Shown here: positions 8,203-19,048 of the stretch, one piece after another | Position numbering within the stretch: position 1 is the first letter of the stretch | Layout of the letters: each line of letters opens with the position of its first letter | Source: Bacillus sp. 2205SS5-2 | GTDB taxonomy: Bacteria > Bacillota > Bacilli > Bacillales > Bacillaceae_K | Direction of reading: 5' to 3' | Assembly: GCF_037024155.1 (NCBI RefSeq) | Contig: NZ_JAYKTS010000003.1 | Coordinates: 1 to 64,000, forward strand | DNA: 64,000 nt | Made by a program: the position numbers and the translations under genes | Notes under the pieces: model-generated | Seen by the model: only the letters and a program-made list of their open reading frames with translations | Databases searched by the model: none | What the model was told of the DNA's origin: nothing

Positions 8203-9501
8203 ATGATTGATCGTTATACACGCCCGGAGATGGGGAATATTTGGACTGAAGAAAATCGGTTTCAAGCGTGGTTGGAAGTGGAAATTTTAGCGTGTGAAGC
8301 ATGGGCTGAGTTAGGTGATATTCCTCGTGAGGATGTGGAGAAGCTTAGACAAAATGCAGGATTCGATGTTGCGCGTATTAAAGAAATTGAAGAAGAAACA
8401 CGTCATGACGTCGTTGCGTTTACCCGTGCCGTGTCGGAAACATTAGGTGAGGAGAAGAAATGGGTCCACTACGGGTTAACGTCAACCGATGTAGTGGATA
8501 CAGCACTTTCATATATTTTAAAGCAAGCAAATGAAATTTTGCTTTCCGATCTAGAACGTTTTGTTGAGATATTAAAAGAAAAAGCCATGGAGCATAAGCA
8601 AACGGTGATGATGGGCCGTACTCATGGAGTTCATGCTGAGCCAACGACGTTTGGATTAAAAATGGCCCTGTGGTATGAAGAGATGAAACGGAATTTAGAG
8701 CGCTTTAAGTTAGCGGCTGCAGACGTGGAATTCGGGAAACTTTCTGGTGCAGTTGGGACCTATGCAAATATTGATCCATTTGTTGAGAAGTATGTGTGTG
8801 AAAAATTAGGGTTAACCCCTGCGCCAGTCTCGACTCAAACGCTTCAGCGGGATCGACATGCCCACTATATGAGCAGTATCGCCCTCATAGGCACGTCAAT
8901 TGAAAAGATGGCAGTAGAAATTCGTGGCTTACAAAAAAGCGAGACGAGAGAAGTGGAAGAATTTTTTGCGAAAGGGCAAAAGGGCTCGTCTGCAATGCCT
9001 CATAAACGCAATCCGATTGGGTCAGAAAATATGACCGGATTGGCACGCTTGCTGCGTGGGTATATGCAAACGGCTTTTGAAAATGTACCCCTTTGGCATG
9101 AACGTGATATCTCGCATTCTTCTGCTGAGCGTGTCATCCTGCCAGATGCCACGATTACCTTAAATTATATGTTGAATCGTTTCGGCAATATCGTGAAGAA
9201 CTTAACAGTGTTCCCAGAAAACATGAAACGAAATATGAACGCAACGCTCGGTCTTATTTATTCTCAGCGCGTTTTGCTTACGCTGATTGATAAAGGAATG
9301 ACAAGAGAAGATGCCTACGATCGAGTGCAACCATGCGCAATGGAAGCATGGGAGACACAGGTTCCCTTCCGAACGCTGATCGAGCGTGATGAACTTATTG
9401 CAGCAAAACTTTCATCTGATGAAATTGAAGCTTGCTTTGATTATCGCCACCACCTTAAGCATGTAGATACCATTTTTGCCCGCATTGGTTTAGAGAGATA
9501 A
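8203..9501 (+). CDS. purB: Adenylosuccinate lyase
   Basis: This 432-aa protein has the fumarase/aspartase-superfamily signature [11 protein letters not shown] near residue 265, a TSTDVVDTA motif near residue 89 and [14 protein letters not shown] near residue 138 with the catalytic His. It cleaves SAICAR and adenylosuccinate, releasing fumarate, and works as a tetramer. The start follows GGAGGCATAAGAA, three bases after purK. An intrinsic terminator and element M2 follow it, which is unusual inside this operon. Confidence 0.97.
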   Translation: MIDRYTRPEMGNIWTEENRFQAWLEVEILACEAWAELGDIPREDVEKLRQNAGFDVARIKEIEEETRHDVVAFTRAVSETLGEEKKWVHYGLTSTDVVDTALSYILKQANEILLSDLERFVEILKEKAMEHKQTVMMGRTHGVHAEPTTFGLKMALWYEEMKRNLERFKLAAADVEFGKLSGAVGTYANIDPFVEKYVCEKLGLTPAPVSTQTLQRDRHAHYMSSIALIGTSIEKMAVEIRGLQKSETREVEEFFAKGQKGSSAMPHKRNPIGSENMTGLARLLRGYMQTAFENVPLWHERDISHSSAERVILPDATITLNYMLNRFGNIVKNLTVFPENMKRNMNATLGLIYSQRVLLTLIDKGMTREDAYDRVQPCAMEAWETQVPFRTLIERDELIAAKLSSDEIEACFDYRHHLKHVDTIFARIGLER

Positions 9502-9519
9502 TCGTTCTTCGACAGTGTG

Positions 9520-9556
9520 AAAAAGGTAAAGGAGTGAAGACCCTTTACCTTTTTTT
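9520..9556 (+). terminator. Intrinsic terminator between purB and purC
   Basis: The 13-bp perfect stem AAAAAGGTAAAGG / CCTTTACCTTTTT has a 9-base loop and ends in a run of T. It lies 19 bases after the purB stop. It would be expected to reduce transcription into the rest of the operon. Confidence 0.8.
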
Positions 9557-9573
9557 GAAAGCACTTTTCGTAA

Positions 9574-9715
9574 AACTGTTTTCGCACCAGTCTATAAACG
9601 GTGATATACCTTTGTTTCGAGCATCATTTCTTCTATTTTCGGTGGAAATCAACAGTGAAATGGGCGAATTAATCAAAAATCAGTTGAAATAGCCACAATG
9701 TAAACAAAAAGAGCC
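9574..9715 (+). mobile_element. MITE M2 in the purB-purC gap
   Basis: The core CACCAGTCTATAAACGGTGA, the TTTCGAGCATCATTTCTTCT-type centre and the end AGCCACAATG...AAAAAGAGCC match M1 closely. The left end has AACTGTTTTCG instead of GGCTGTTTTCG. The rest of the gap to purC (9716-9865) shows no gene and no PurBox. Confidence 0.75.
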
Positions 9716-9878
9716 AAAGAATGGAGATCATGTATTTCCATTCATTCAGTCAAGGAAAAGACGAAAAGGTGAGCCGAAGCCCATTTAGGTCAAGGTATAT
9801 GTTCAAATGAGAAAAGTAACTATTCTTGAAAAAATATAGAATAAAAATTGCTACTATTCACATATTGGAGGGTTTTAT

Positions 9879-10589
9879 TTGGGGAAACGCGAGTTATTAT
9901 ATGAAGGAAAAGCGAAAAAAATCTACGCAACAGCAGAGAAAAACACTGTTTGGATTCAATATAAGGACAGTGCGACCGCTTTTAATGGAGAAAAGAAAGC
10001 GGAAATTGAAGGGAAGGCTGCTCTGAATAATAAGATTACAAGCTTGATTTTTGCTAAACTCGCTTCTGAAGGCATATCATCACATTTTCTTCAGACCCTG
10101 TCTGAAACAGAGCAGTTAGTTAAAAAAGTAGACATTATTCCACTAGAAGTCGTGATTAGAAATATCGTTGCCGGAAGTTTGTCTAAACGAATTGGGGTAG
10201 CTGAAGGAACACGTTTAAAACGGCCGATAGTGGAATTTTATTATAAAGATGACGAGTTAGGCGATCCGCTGTTGACTGATGAGCATATTGAGGTATTGGA
10301 GCTTGCGACCGTGGAGGAAAGAAGAGGATTAAGAGAGAAAGCCCTACAAATTAATAGTGTTCTTCAGCCATTTTTCCTTACTATTGGCATCGAACTAGTA
10401 GACTTTAAGCTTGAATTTGGAAAAGACGAGAACCATCAAATTTTATTAGCGGATGAGATCTCTCCTGATACGTGCAGGCTATGGGATCTTCATACGAAAG
10501 AAAAGCTAGATAAAGATGTTTTTCGTAGAAATATAGGTGATATAACCGACGCGTATTCAACGATTTTAACGAGATTAGGAGGAGAATAG
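9879..10589 (+). CDS. purC: SAICAR synthetase
   Basis: The 236-aa protein begins GKRELLYEGKAKKIY, the family's N-terminal ATP-binding motif, and has the PLEVVIRNIVAGS and DEISPDTCRLWD signatures near residues 88 and 190. It joins aspartate to CAIR using ATP. The start is TTG 9879 with GGAGGG eight bases upstream. It is preceded by a 377-bp gap containing a terminator and M2, then continues tightly into purS. Confidence 0.97.
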   Translation: MGKRELLYEGKAKKIYATAEKNTVWIQYKDSATAFNGEKKAEIEGKAALNNKITSLIFAKLASEGISSHFLQTLSETEQLVKKVDIIPLEVVIRNIVAGSLSKRIGVAEGTRLKRPIVEFYYKDDELGDPLLTDEHIEVLELATVEERRGLREKALQINSVLQPFFLTIGIELVDFKLEFGKDENHQILLADEISPDTCRLWDLHTKEKLDKDVFRRNIGDITDAYSTILTRLGGE

Positions 10590-10591
10590 AT

Positions 10592-10843
10592 ATGGTGAAT
10601 GTGAAAATTTACGTGACATTAAAGCAAAGTGTTTTAGACCCTCAAGGTGAAGCCGTGAAAAATGCCCTTCATAGCATGAACTACGCTGAGGTAGAGGATG
10701 TACGAATCGGAAAGTACATGGAATTGGTCTTAGCGGATACGGATGATGTTGAACAAAAAATCATGGAAATGTGTGAGCGTTTACTATCGAATCCGGTTAT
10801 TGAAGATTACTCGTTTGAAATTGAGGAGCGTGTCGCCCAATGA
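10592..10843 (+). CDS. purS: FGAM synthase subunit PurS
   Basis: This 83-aa protein has the small alpha-beta fold sequence of PurS, starting [20 protein letters not shown]. PurS is the third subunit of the Bacillus-type FGAR amidotransferase and bridges PurQ and PurL. It follows purC by two bases and overlaps purQ by four bases (ATGA). Confidence 0.96.
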   Translation: MVNVKIYVTLKQSVLDPQGEAVKNALHSMNYAEVEDVRIGKYMELVLADTDDVEQKIMEMCERLLSNPVIEDYSFEIEERVAQ

Positions 10844-11526
10844 AGTTCGCTGTGATTGTCTTTCCAGGGTCCAATTGCGATGTCGATATGTTTCATGCGA
10901 TTCAAGATGCATTAGGCGAAGAGGTAGAATATGTATGGCATCATACAGAGAACTTGCAAGATTATGACGGAATCTTGCTACCCGGTGGATTCTCATATGG
11001 TGATTATTTACGGTCGGGTGCGATTGCTCGTTTTTCCAATGTGATGAAGGAAGTGGTAGCTGCAGCAGAAGCTGGAAAACCTGTGCTCGGTATTTGCAAT
11101 GGATTTCAAATTTTGCTAGAAGCTGGTTTGTTACCTGGAGCGATGAGACGCAATGAAAAGTTGAAATTCATTTGTAAAACGGTGCCACTTAGAGTCGAAA
11201 ACTGCGACACGATGTTTACCGCTGCTTACGAGGCGAATGAAGTGATCCATATCCCAATCGCACATGGTGAGGGAAATTATTATTGTGATCGGGAGACATT
11301 ACACTCGTTAAAGAAAAACAAGCAAATTCTATTCACTTATGACGACAATAATCCAAATGGATCAGTGGACAATATTGCAGGCATTACGAATGAAAAGGGT
11401 AATGTATTAGGGATGATGCCTCATCCCGAGCGAGCGGTCGAGGCTGTACTTGGAAGTCAGGACGGGTTAAAAATATTCCAATCAATTGTACGACACTGGA
11501 GGGAATCACATGTCATTAATGCTTGA
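10840..11526 (+). CDS. purQ: FGAM synthase, glutaminase subunit PurQ
   Basis: The 228-aa class I glutamine amidotransferase has FPGSNCDVD at the N-terminus, the nucleophile Cys in LGICNGFQ near residue 86, and the His-Glu pair in MMPHPERA near residue 195. It supplies ammonia from glutamine to PurL. It overlaps purS by four bases and its end overlaps purL by 17 bases, so the three subunits are translationally coupled. Confidence 0.97.
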   Translation: MKFAVIVFPGSNCDVDMFHAIQDALGEEVEYVWHHTENLQDYDGILLPGGFSYGDYLRSGAIARFSNVMKEVVAAAEAGKPVLGICNGFQILLEAGLLPGAMRRNEKLKFICKTVPLRVENCDTMFTAAYEANEVIHIPIAHGEGNYYCDRETLHSLKKNKQILFTYDDNNPNGSVDNIAGITNEKGNVLGMMPHPERAVEAVLGSQDGLKIFQSIVRHWRESHVINA

Positions 11527-13735
11527 ACCAACGACGGATATGATCAAAGAGAAGCAGTTGTATAAAGAAATGGGATTGACGGAAGAAGAGTTTGTTAAAG
11601 TCGAGACGATTCTCGGTCGAACACCGAATTATACAGAAACTGGTTTATTTTCAGTGATGTGGTCGGAGCATTGCTCATATAAGAACTCAAAGCCTGTCCT
11701 CAGCAAGTTTCCAACCACTGGGGAGAACGTCCTACAAGGACCAGGAGAGGGAGCGGGCATCGTTGACATTGGAGATCAGCAAGCAGTTGTATTTAAAATT
11801 GAAAGCCATAATCACCCTTCTGCGATTGAACCTTATCAAGGAGCGGCAACAGGTGTCGGTGGAATTATACGTGATGTATTTTCAATGGGAGCAAGACCAG
11901 TCGCGCTCCTCAACTCTTTACGCTTTGGAGAATTGGCTTCTCCTCGTGTTCGGTATCTTTTTGAAGAAGTAGTAGCTGGCATTGCTGGTTACGGGAACTG
12001 TATCGGTATTCCAACGGTTGGGGGTGAAGTTCAATTTGATGCATGCTACGATGGTAATCCTTTAGTGAATGCAATGTGCGTCGGACTGATTCATCATGAG
12101 GACATCAAAAAAGGTCAAGCCCATGGAGTAGGTAATACAGTCATGTATGTTGGAGCAAAAACAGGACGGGACGGAATTCACGGGGCAACTTTTGCGTCCG
12201 AGGAGCTAAGTGAAGCATCAGAAGAAAAGCGTCCAGCCGTTCAAGTAGGGGATCCGTTCATGGAGAAACTGCTGCTAGAAGCATGCCTTGAACTTGTGAA
12301 AATGGAGGCCTTAATTGGAATCCAAGATATGGGAGCGGCGGGCTTAACCTCTTCATCCGCAGAGATGGCTAGTAAAGCAGGATCAGGAATTGAAATGAAT
12401 TTAGATTCAGTGCCACAGCGAGAACGGGACATGTCGGCGTATGAAATGATGCTAAGTGAATCCCAAGAGCGGATGCTTATTGTAGTGAAAAAAGGAAGAG
12501 AACAGGAAATCATCGACTTATTTTCAAAATATGAGTTAGAGGCGGTTTCGATTGGAAAGGTAACTAATGATCGAACACTACGACTGCTTCATCGTGGCGA
12601 ACTAGTTGCCGAAGTACCTGTGGATGCATTAGCTGAAGATGCGCCAGTTTATCACAAACCATCGAAAGTGCCGGCTTATTTCGCAGAATTTCAACAAATG
12701 GATAACGAAATTCCGAGAGTAGCAGATTACAAGGAAACGTTGCTGTCTTTATTGAAACAACCAACGATTGCTAGCAAAGAATGGGTGTACTCGCAATACG
12801 ATCATCAAGTCCGTACAAATACGGTTGTGAGTCCCGGAAGTGATGCGGCGGTAGTGCGAATACGTGGGACAAAGAAAGCTCTTGCAATGACGACAGATTG
12901 TAATTCTCGCTATCTTTATCTAGATCCAGAAATGGGTGGTAAAATTGCTGTTGCTGAGGCAGCTCGAAATATTGTCTGTTCGGGGGGAGCTCCTCTTGCA
13001 ATCACTGATTGCCTGAATTTCGGAAATCCAGAAAAACCAGAAATTTTCTGGCAACTAGAAAAATCTGTAGACGGAATGAGCGAAGCCTGCCGTGTTTTGG
13101 GTGCTCCAGTTATTGGAGGGAATGTATCACTCTATAATGAAACGAATGGGACAGCGGTTTATCCAACTCCTGTTGTTGGCATGGTTGGGCTGATTGAGGA
13201 TGTTGACCATATAACTACACAAAGTTTTAAAGAAAGCGGAAATAAAATCTATGTGCTTGGTGAAGCAAAAGCAGAGTTTGGCGGAAGCGAACTCCAAAAA
13301 TTAGTTACAGGAAAGATATCAGGCAAAGCGCCTGCCTTGGATTTAACGATCGAGAAAAAAAGACAGAATATGATCTTAACAGCCATTCAGGCTGGAGTTG
13401 TGGCTTCCGCTCATGATGTTGCAGAAGGCGGTTTGGCCGTAGCGATAGCGGAAAGCTGTTTTAACACGAAAGGACTAGGTGCCAAGGTTGAACTCGAAGA
13501 CTCTGTCACGGAATTATTTAGTGAAACACAGTCTCGCTATCTCTTATCGGTAAAAGAAGCTGATGTGCACAAGTTTGAGCAAATCATCCCAGAAGCCATT
13601 AACATCGGCGAAGTCTCGAGTGATGGCGAGCTTTGCATGATGAATCAGAAACACGTTCTGTTATCAGCATCCATCTGTGAACTAGAAGAAGCTTGGAAAG
13701 GAGCGATTCCATGCTTGCTGAACTCAAAGGATTAA
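11510..13735 (+). CDS. purL: FGAM synthase, large subunit PurL
   Basis: The 741-aa small-type PurL shows [20 protein letters not shown] near the N-terminus, the [23 protein letters not shown]-binding stretch, and the [12 protein letters not shown] motif in the second half. It converts FGAR to FGAM with ammonia from PurQ. ATG 11510 follows GGAGGGAATCAC; an in-frame ATG at 11486 has no such site. Its end overlaps purF by 25 bases. Confidence 0.97.
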   Translation: MSLMLEPTTDMIKEKQLYKEMGLTEEEFVKVETILGRTPNYTETGLFSVMWSEHCSYKNSKPVLSKFPTTGENVLQGPGEGAGIVDIGDQQAVVFKIESHNHPSAIEPYQGAATGVGGIIRDVFSMGARPVALLNSLRFGELASPRVRYLFEEVVAGIAGYGNCIGIPTVGGEVQFDACYDGNPLVNAMCVGLIHHEDIKKGQAHGVGNTVMYVGAKTGRDGIHGATFASEELSEASEEKRPAVQVGDPFMEKLLLEACLELVKMEALIGIQDMGAAGLTSSSAEMASKAGSGIEMNLDSVPQRERDMSAYEMMLSESQERMLIVVKKGREQEIIDLFSKYELEAVSIGKVTNDRTLRLLHRGELVAEVPVDALAEDAPVYHKPSKVPAYFAEFQQMDNEIPRVADYKETLLSLLKQPTIASKEWVYSQYDHQVRTNTVVSPGSDAAVVRIRGTKKALAMTTDCNSRYLYLDPEMGGKIAVAEAARNIVCSGGAPLAITDCLNFGNPEKPEIFWQLEKSVDGMSEACRVLGAPVIGGNVSLYNETNGTAVYPTPVVGMVGLIEDVDHITTQSFKESGNKIYVLGEAKAEFGGSELQKLVTGKISGKAPALDLTIEKKRQNMILTAIQAGVVASAHDVAEGGLAVAIAESCFNTKGLGAKVELEDSVTELFSETQSRYLLSVKEADVHKFEQIIPEAINIGEVSSDGELCMMNQKHVLLSASICELEEAWKGAIPCLLNSKD

Positions 13736-15132
13736 ATGAAGAATGTGGGATTTTTGGTATTTGGGGAAGGGAGGATGCTGCCCAAATTACGTACTACGGC
13801 TTACATAGCCTTCAGCATCGAGGGCAAGAAGGGACAGGAATTGTCGTAAGTGATGGAAATTCTCTAAAGGGGATGAAAGGTGAAGGGCTTGTAACAGAAG
13901 TCTTTAGTGCAGATAAACTTGTTGAGTTAAAGGGAAAGGCTGCCATCGGTCATGTTCGGTATGCTACAGCGGGGGGGGGCGGCTATGAAAATGTTCAACC
14001 ACTTTTATTCCACTCGCAGGAAGGAAGTTTAGCGCTTGCTCATAATGGCAACCTTGTGAACGCCAATGCTCTTAAGCATCAATTAGAGAGACAGGGAAGT
14101 ATCTTTCAAACAAGCTCAGACACAGAAGTCTTGGCTCATTTAATTAAACGAAGTGGGTATGTAGATTTAAAAGATCGTGTCAAAAATGCGCTGTCCATGT
14201 TAAAGGGAGCATATGCCTTTTTACTGATGACAGAAACCGAATTAATGGTCGCACTTGATCCAAATGGTCTTCGTCCACTCTCGATTGCCAAATTAGGAGA
14301 TTCGTATGTAGTGGCATCTGAAACCTGTGCATTTGATATTATAGGGGCTGAATTTATAAGAGATATTGAACCTGGAGAGTTAGTCACCTTAAGCGATGAA
14401 GGGATCACTACGGATACATTTTCTTACTCTGGAAATAAAGCGATTTGTACGATGGAGTATATTTATTTCTCAAGACCGGACAGCAATATCGGTGGAATCA
14501 ACGTTCACAGTGCGAGAAAAACGCTTGGAAAAGAATTGGCCAAGGAGGCTCCTATTGAAGCGGATGTGGTGACAGGTGTTCCGGATTCGAGTATTTCTGC
14601 GGCAATCGGATATGCGGAGGACACGGGAATCCCTTATGAGATGGGGTTAATCAAAAATCGCTATGTCGGTCGCACATTTATTCAACCTTCACAATCACTT
14701 AGAGAGCAAGGAGTAAAAATGAAACTATCCCCTGTTCGAGGTGTGGTAGAAGGAAAACGTGTCGTTATGGTGGATGACTCTATCGTACGTGGGACGACGA
14801 GCAGACGTATTGTAAGCATGTTAAAGGAAGCTGGAGCAAGGGAAGTGCATGTAGTTATCAGCTCTCCTCCGATAAAAAACCCTTGTTACTATGGAATCGA
14901 CACGTCTAGTCATGAGGAACTCATCGCCTCAAAGCATTCGGTGGAGGAAATTCGAAAATTGATTGGGGCAGACTCATTAACCTTTTTAAGCGTAGAAGGA
15001 ACTGTGAGAGCGATTGGGCGAAAAGAAGAAGGTCCGAATTGTGGGCAATGTATGGCTTGTTTTACTGGTCAATATCCAACAGAAATTTATCCTTCAACGG
15101 TTCTGCCTCATGAAAAGGAATTAGCAAAATAA
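13711..15132 (+). CDS. purF: Amidophosphoribosyltransferase
   Basis: The 473-aa enzyme commits PRPP to purine synthesis. The start [19 protein letters not shown] gives an 11-residue propeptide before the N-terminal nucleophile Cys12, as in Bacillus PurF. The PRPP-binding motif [14 protein letters not shown] lies near residue 350 and the 4Fe-4S cysteines are in [13 protein letters not shown] near residue 445. ATG 13711 follows AAAGGAGCGATTCC. A run of nine G at 13971-13979 encodes part of a Gly4 loop. Confidence 0.97.
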   Translation: MLAELKGLNEECGIFGIWGREDAAQITYYGLHSLQHRGQEGTGIVVSDGNSLKGMKGEGLVTEVFSADKLVELKGKAAIGHVRYATAGGGGYENVQPLLFHSQEGSLALAHNGNLVNANALKHQLERQGSIFQTSSDTEVLAHLIKRSGYVDLKDRVKNALSMLKGAYAFLLMTETELMVALDPNGLRPLSIAKLGDSYVVASETCAFDIIGAEFIRDIEPGELVTLSDEGITTDTFSYSGNKAICTMEYIYFSRPDSNIGGINVHSARKTLGKELAKEAPIEADVVTGVPDSSISAAIGYAEDTGIPYEMGLIKNRYVGRTFIQPSQSLREQGVKMKLSPVRGVVEGKRVVMVDDSIVRGTTSRRIVSMLKEAGAREVHVVISSPPIKNPCYYGIDTSSHEELIASKHSVEEIRKLIGADSLTFLSVEGTVRAIGRKEEGPNCGQCMACFTGQYPTEIYPSTVLPHEKELAK

Positions 15133-15373
15133 TGTGAGCAACATGGCTAATGCTTTATTAGGTTTTAGATTTGGAAAGAGGAGCTAAGGCCATTTGCTGA
15201 AGTCTCTTTTCGTATTGCCAGTGATGTCGTTCCAAAAAACAAGAAAAGGTGTCCTTGAAACCTATCAGATAACCGGTATTTATGCTAGTGTGAAAACAGC
15301 CAAACCGAATATACGAATACTAGATGGGTTGAGTCAAGTTGAATATGGAGAGAAAACAAGAGGAGGCAAAAAG

Positions 15374-16405
15374 GTGACTAATTCCTATCAGAAAGCTGGA
15401 GTCAATATTGAAGCAGGCTATGAGTCTGTCAAGCGGATGAGTCAACATGTAAAACGCACAGAAAGACAGGGAGTTATGGGAGCTTTAGGCGGTTTTGGAG
15501 GATTATTTGATCTTTCTTCTCTAGGGTTGAGCGAGCCAGTCCTCGTTTCTGGAACAGATGGTGTGGGAACAAAACTAAAACTCGCATTTATGTTGGACCG
15601 TCACGATACAATTGGTATTGATTGTGTTGCGATGTGTGTGAATGACATCGTCGTACAAGGAGCTGAACCGCTTTTTTTTCTAGATTATATTGCTTGTGGA
15701 AAAGCAGTTCCAGAGAAAATTGAGAACCTTGTGAAAGGCGTGGCTGACGGGTGTCAACAAGCTGGTTGTGCACTGATTGGAGGAGAGACTGCGGAAATGC
15801 CGGGTCTTTATGAAGAGAATGAGTATGATATTGCGGGCTTCAGTGTAGGTGCTTGTGAGAAAAAAGAACTCATCACAGGTAAAGCCATCCAAAGAGGGGA
15901 TGTATTGATCGGGCTGTCTTCTAGTGGTCTACATAGTAATGGGTACTCACTAGTTCGTAAAATTCTCTTCGAAGATCACTCCTATTCACCGAAAGAGAAT
16001 ATTGCAGAGTTAGGAAACGAGTTAGGAGATGTGCTTTTAACGCCGACTAAAATCTATGCAACCTCCGTGTTGGCAGCAAAAAAAATCTTCTCCATTCATG
16101 GAATGGCTCATATTACAGGTGGAGGGTTTATCGAAAACCTACCTCGTATGCTCCCGAAAGGACTGGGGGTTGAGATAGTGGATGGATCGTGGGAAGTTCC
16201 AGCTATTTTTCCTTTTCTCCAAAAACTTGGAAACTTGACCAAGGAAGAGATGTATAACGTGTTTAATATGGGGATTGGTTTTGTATTAGCTGTACCAGCT
16301 GAAGAGGCGGAACATTTAGTTGAATTCTTTGCTGGACGAGGAGAAAATGCCACGATTATTGGAAAAGTCAACGAATCTGAAGGGGTAATCTTTTGCGGTC
16401 AATAG
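15374..16405 (+). CDS. purM: AIR synthetase (phosphoribosylaminoimidazole synthetase)
   Basis: The 343-aa protein starts [20 protein letters not shown], matching the normal PurM N-terminus, with [13 protein letters not shown] near residue 60 and GGETAEMPG near residue 135. It closes the imidazole ring using ATP. I choose GTG 15374 because AGAGGAGGCAAAAAG lies just upstream; the frame extends back to 15194 but those 60 residues are not PurM-like. The 241-bp gap after purF holds no recognisable feature. Confidence 0.95.
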   Translation: MTNSYQKAGVNIEAGYESVKRMSQHVKRTERQGVMGALGGFGGLFDLSSLGLSEPVLVSGTDGVGTKLKLAFMLDRHDTIGIDCVAMCVNDIVVQGAEPLFFLDYIACGKAVPEKIENLVKGVADGCQQAGCALIGGETAEMPGLYEENEYDIAGFSVGACEKKELITGKAIQRGDVLIGLSSSGLHSNGYSLVRKILFEDHSYSPKENIAELGNELGDVLLTPTKIYATSVLAAKKIFSIHGMAHITGGGFIENLPRMLPKGLGVEIVDGSWEVPAIFPFLQKLGNLTKEEMYNVFNMGIGFVLAVPAEEAEHLVEFFAGRGENATIIGKVNESEGVIFCGQ

Positions 16406-16446
16406 AAGCAAACGGTATTATGAAAAGAAAAGAGCGGAGGCTAATG

Positions 16447-17028
16447 ATGAAAAAAATTGCCGTATTCGCCTCAGGAAACGGAAGTAATTTTCAAGCTTTA
16501 ATAGATGCTGAACAAGCGGGTAATCTTCATGCAAGTGTGGAATTATTAGTCTGCGATAATCCTAATGCTTTTGTGATTAGACGTGCCCAAGCTGCTGGAA
16601 TACCGATCTACAGCTTTGTACCTAAGAGTTTTTCATCGAAAGAAACGTTTGAAAAAGAGATATTAAGAGAATTAGAGAAAAGAGAAATAGAATTTATCGT
16701 TTTGGCAGGGTATATGCGTATGGTGGGAAAAACACTTCTTCAACATTTTGAAGATAAAATTGTGAATATTCATCCGTCGCTTTTGCCTGCCTTCCCTGGA
16801 AAGGATGCAGTAGGTCAAGCGTTGAAGGTAGGAGTGAAAATCATCGGTGTGACCATTCATTTTGTAGATGAAGGAATGGATACAGGCAAGATTGTCGCAC
16901 AAGAAGGAATCCCTGTGTCACCGATGGATACGAGAGAAAGTCTTGAAGAGAAAATTCATGAGGTCGAACACTGGCTTTATCCGAGAACGTTAAATCAATT
17001 ATTTCATCAATTCACTGAAATGAAGTAA
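16447..17028 (+). CDS. purN: Phosphoribosylglycinamide formyltransferase
   Basis: The 193-aa enzyme has FASGNGSNFQAL at the N-terminus, the folate-binding signature NIHPSLLPAFPGKDA near residue 105, and DEGMDTGKIV with the catalytic Asp near residue 143. It transfers formyl from 10-formyl-THF to GAR. ATG 16447 lies six bases after GCGGAGG; the adjacent ATG at 16444 is equally possible on sequence alone. It sits 41 bases after purM. Confidence 0.96.
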   Translation: MKKIAVFASGNGSNFQALIDAEQAGNLHASVELLVCDNPNAFVIRRAQAAGIPIYSFVPKSFSSKETFEKEILRELEKREIEFIVLAGYMRMVGKTLLQHFEDKIVNIHPSLLPAFPGKDAVGQALKVGVKIIGVTIHFVDEGMDTGKIVAQEGIPVSPMDTRESLEEKIHEVEHWLYPRTLNQLFHQFTEMK

Positions 17029-17058
17029 ATAGCTGCTGTGAGAAAGGGGAAATCAATT

Positions 17059-18594
17059 TTGAAAAGACGTGCATTAATAAGTGTTTCAGACAAAAGTGGC
17101 ATCGTGGAGTTTGCTCGTTCCCTAAAAGAGCTTGGGTTTGAAATCATTTCGACCGGAGGGACAAAGACCGTTTTAATGGATAGTGGGATCGAGGTGATGG
17201 GGGTCGACGAGGTGACCGACTTCCCTGAAATTTTAGAAGGACGAGTGAAAACTCTTCATCCTCATATACATGGAGGGCTGTTAGCGAAGCGAGAGGATGA
17301 ATCCCACCTCCAACAACTAAAGGAGCATGGTATTTCCCCTATTGATATTGTATGTGTCAATTTATATCCGTTTCAACAAACGATTGCGAAGCCTTTTGTA
17401 ACAGAAGAAGAAGCGATTGAGAATATTGATATTGGTGGTCCGACCATGCTTCGTTCAGCGGCAAAGAATTTCAAAAATGTCACTGTTTTAGTAGATTCCT
17501 TGGATTATAATGTAGTCATTGAGGAGATGAGGGATCAGGGGGAAGTAAGCCGCGCGACACGTTGTAAGCTTGCTGCAAAAGTGTTCCGCCATACAGCAGC
17601 CTATGATACATATATTGCCGAGTATATGACCAAATATTCAAATGAAGAACAGCCAGAGCAGATGACGTTTACGTTTGAACGAAAGCAGTCACTAAGGTAT
17701 GGAGAAAACCCACATCAACAAGCCACCTTCTATCGTTCTCCGCTTGGATCTGAGTTTTCAATTGCAAGCGCGCGACAGCATCACGGAAAAGAGCTCTCGT
17801 ACAACAATATTCATGATGCAGATGCGGCTTTACAAATTGTGAAAGAATTTTCAGAGCCTGCAGCAGTTGCTGTGAAACATATGAATCCTTGTGGAGTGGG
17901 TGTAGGAGAAAATATTTCAGAAGCGTTTGAGAGAGCGTTTGAAGCAGATTCAACGTCTATTTTTGGTGGAATTGTTGCTTTGAATCGAGCAGTTGATCTA
18001 GAAACAGCGAAAAAGCTCCACGAAATCTTCTTAGAAATTGTCATTGCACCAGCTTTTACCGATGAGGCGCAAGAAATCTTAACCGGGAAGAAAAACATTC
18101 GACTTCTTACCGTTTCCTTTGATCGTAAATCTAATAATGAGAAAATGCTAACATCGGTTGAAGGAGGTCTTCTCGTTCAAAATCTTGATTTATTTTCTCT
18201 AGAAGATGGCGATGTAAAAGTAGCGACTGAACGTGAACCAACTGAGGAAGAATGGAATGCCCTTAAACTAGGGTGGAAAGTCGTTAAGCATGTAAAGTCA
18301 AATGCCATTGTGCTCTGTCAGGACAATATGACTGTTGGGGTGGGAGCTGGCCAAATGAACCGAGTGGGAGCAGCGAACATTGCCGTTGCCCAAGCAGGAG
18401 AAAAAGCCAAAGGATCCATCATGGCTTCAGATGCATTCTTCCCAATGGACGACACAGTAGAAGCAGCAGCAAAAGCAGGCATAACAGCCATCATCCAACC
18501 CGGAGGATCCATCCGGGACGAAGATTCCATCAAAAAAGCAAACGAACACGGAATCACGATGGTCATGACAGGAATAAGACACTTTAAACACTAA
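17059..18594 (+). CDS. purH: AICAR transformylase / IMP cyclohydrolase
   Basis: The 511-aa bifunctional enzyme starts [20 protein letters not shown] (cyclohydrolase domain, to about residue 195). The transformylase domain follows, with [12 protein letters not shown] near residue 207 and the KHMNPCGVG motif near residue 273. It catalyses the last two steps to IMP. The start is TTG 17059, eight bases after AAAGGGGA; the GTG at 17038 has no site. The usual closely linked purD is pushed 454 bases away by repeats. Confidence 0.97.
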   Translation: MKRRALISVSDKSGIVEFARSLKELGFEIISTGGTKTVLMDSGIEVMGVDEVTDFPEILEGRVKTLHPHIHGGLLAKREDESHLQQLKEHGISPIDIVCVNLYPFQQTIAKPFVTEEEAIENIDIGGPTMLRSAAKNFKNVTVLVDSLDYNVVIEEMRDQGEVSRATRCKLAAKVFRHTAAYDTYIAEYMTKYSNEEQPEQMTFTFERKQSLRYGENPHQQATFYRSPLGSEFSIASARQHHGKELSYNNIHDADAALQIVKEFSEPAAVAVKHMNPCGVGVGENISEAFERAFEADSTSIFGGIVALNRAVDLETAKKLHEIFLEIVIAPAFTDEAQEILTGKKNIRLLTVSFDRKSNNEKMLTSVEGGLLVQNLDLFSLEDGDVKVATEREPTEEEWNALKLGWKVVKHVKSNAIVLCQDNMTVGVGAGQMNRVGAANIAVAQAGEKAKGSIMASDAFFPMDDTVEAAAKAGITAIIQPGGSIRDEDSIKKANEHGITMVMTGIRHFKH

Positions 18595-18596
18595 AA

Positions 18597-18708
18597 GAAA
18601 AGCGGAAGTGGCTGATCAGGGACGGCAGGCATCTGGCAGAACACGAAGTGAAGCCTGCTTCACGTAGTGGGCTGACAAATGCCCGAGTCCCTAGCCACTG
18701 CAGCTGGA
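18597..18708 (+). repeat. R2 structured repeat, copy a
   Basis: The copy runs from AAAAGCGGAAGTGGCTG to GCCACTGCAGCTGGA. The outer arms AGTGGCTGATCAGGGACGGC and GAGTCCCTAGCCACT pair with small bulges, and the apex is the perfect hairpin GTGAAGC-CT-GCTTCAC. Two near-identical copies lie at 51588-51816. The RNA of either strand would fold into one long hairpin. Confidence 0.8.
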
Positions 18709-18713
18709 CAAAG

Positions 18714-18746
18714 AAAAGCGGAAGTGGCTGATCAGGGACGGCATTA
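18714..18746 (+). repeat. R2 repeat, truncated copy b
   Basis: The sequence GAAAAGCGGAAGTGGCTGAT and following GCAGGGACGGCA-type bases repeat the first about 33 bases of copy a and then diverge into unrelated sequence. Confidence 0.7.
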
Positions 18747-18795
18747 GCCTGGTTCCTCAAGCTATAACGACTAACTGCGCGAATTCATGTAGAAA

Positions 18796-18955
18796 GGCTG
18801 TTTTCGCAAAGTTTGTTGCTTTTCGCACTAGTCTATAAACGGTGATTTAGCTTTGTTTCGGGCATCATTTCGTCTATTATTGATGGAAATAACAATGAAA
18901 TGGGCGATTTAATCAAAAATCAGGTGATTTAGCCACAATGTATACGAAAAGAGCC
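18796..18955 (+). mobile_element. MITE M3 in the purH-purD gap
   Basis: This 160-bp copy has intact ends GGCTGTTTTCGCAAAG and TATACGAAAAGAGCC. The flanking 8-mers are TGTAGAAA on the left and TTTAGAAA on the right, a target duplication with one mismatch. Confidence 0.85.
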
Positions 18956-19048
18956 TTTAGAAAAGAGCCACAAACATAAAGCTGCTTTAGATACAAAAAA
19001 TAAGATAAATCCGGGTTAACTTCAGCCCATAAGAAAGGTGGGGAAAGG

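Noticed and set aside
9826-9857. Promoter directly before purC
   Set aside because: TTGAAA and TACTAT are 20 bases apart, too long to assign.
15194-15373. N-terminal extension of PurM by 60 residues
   Set aside because: The extension has no PurM similarity, and a strong binding site precedes GTG 15374, which gives the normal N-terminus.
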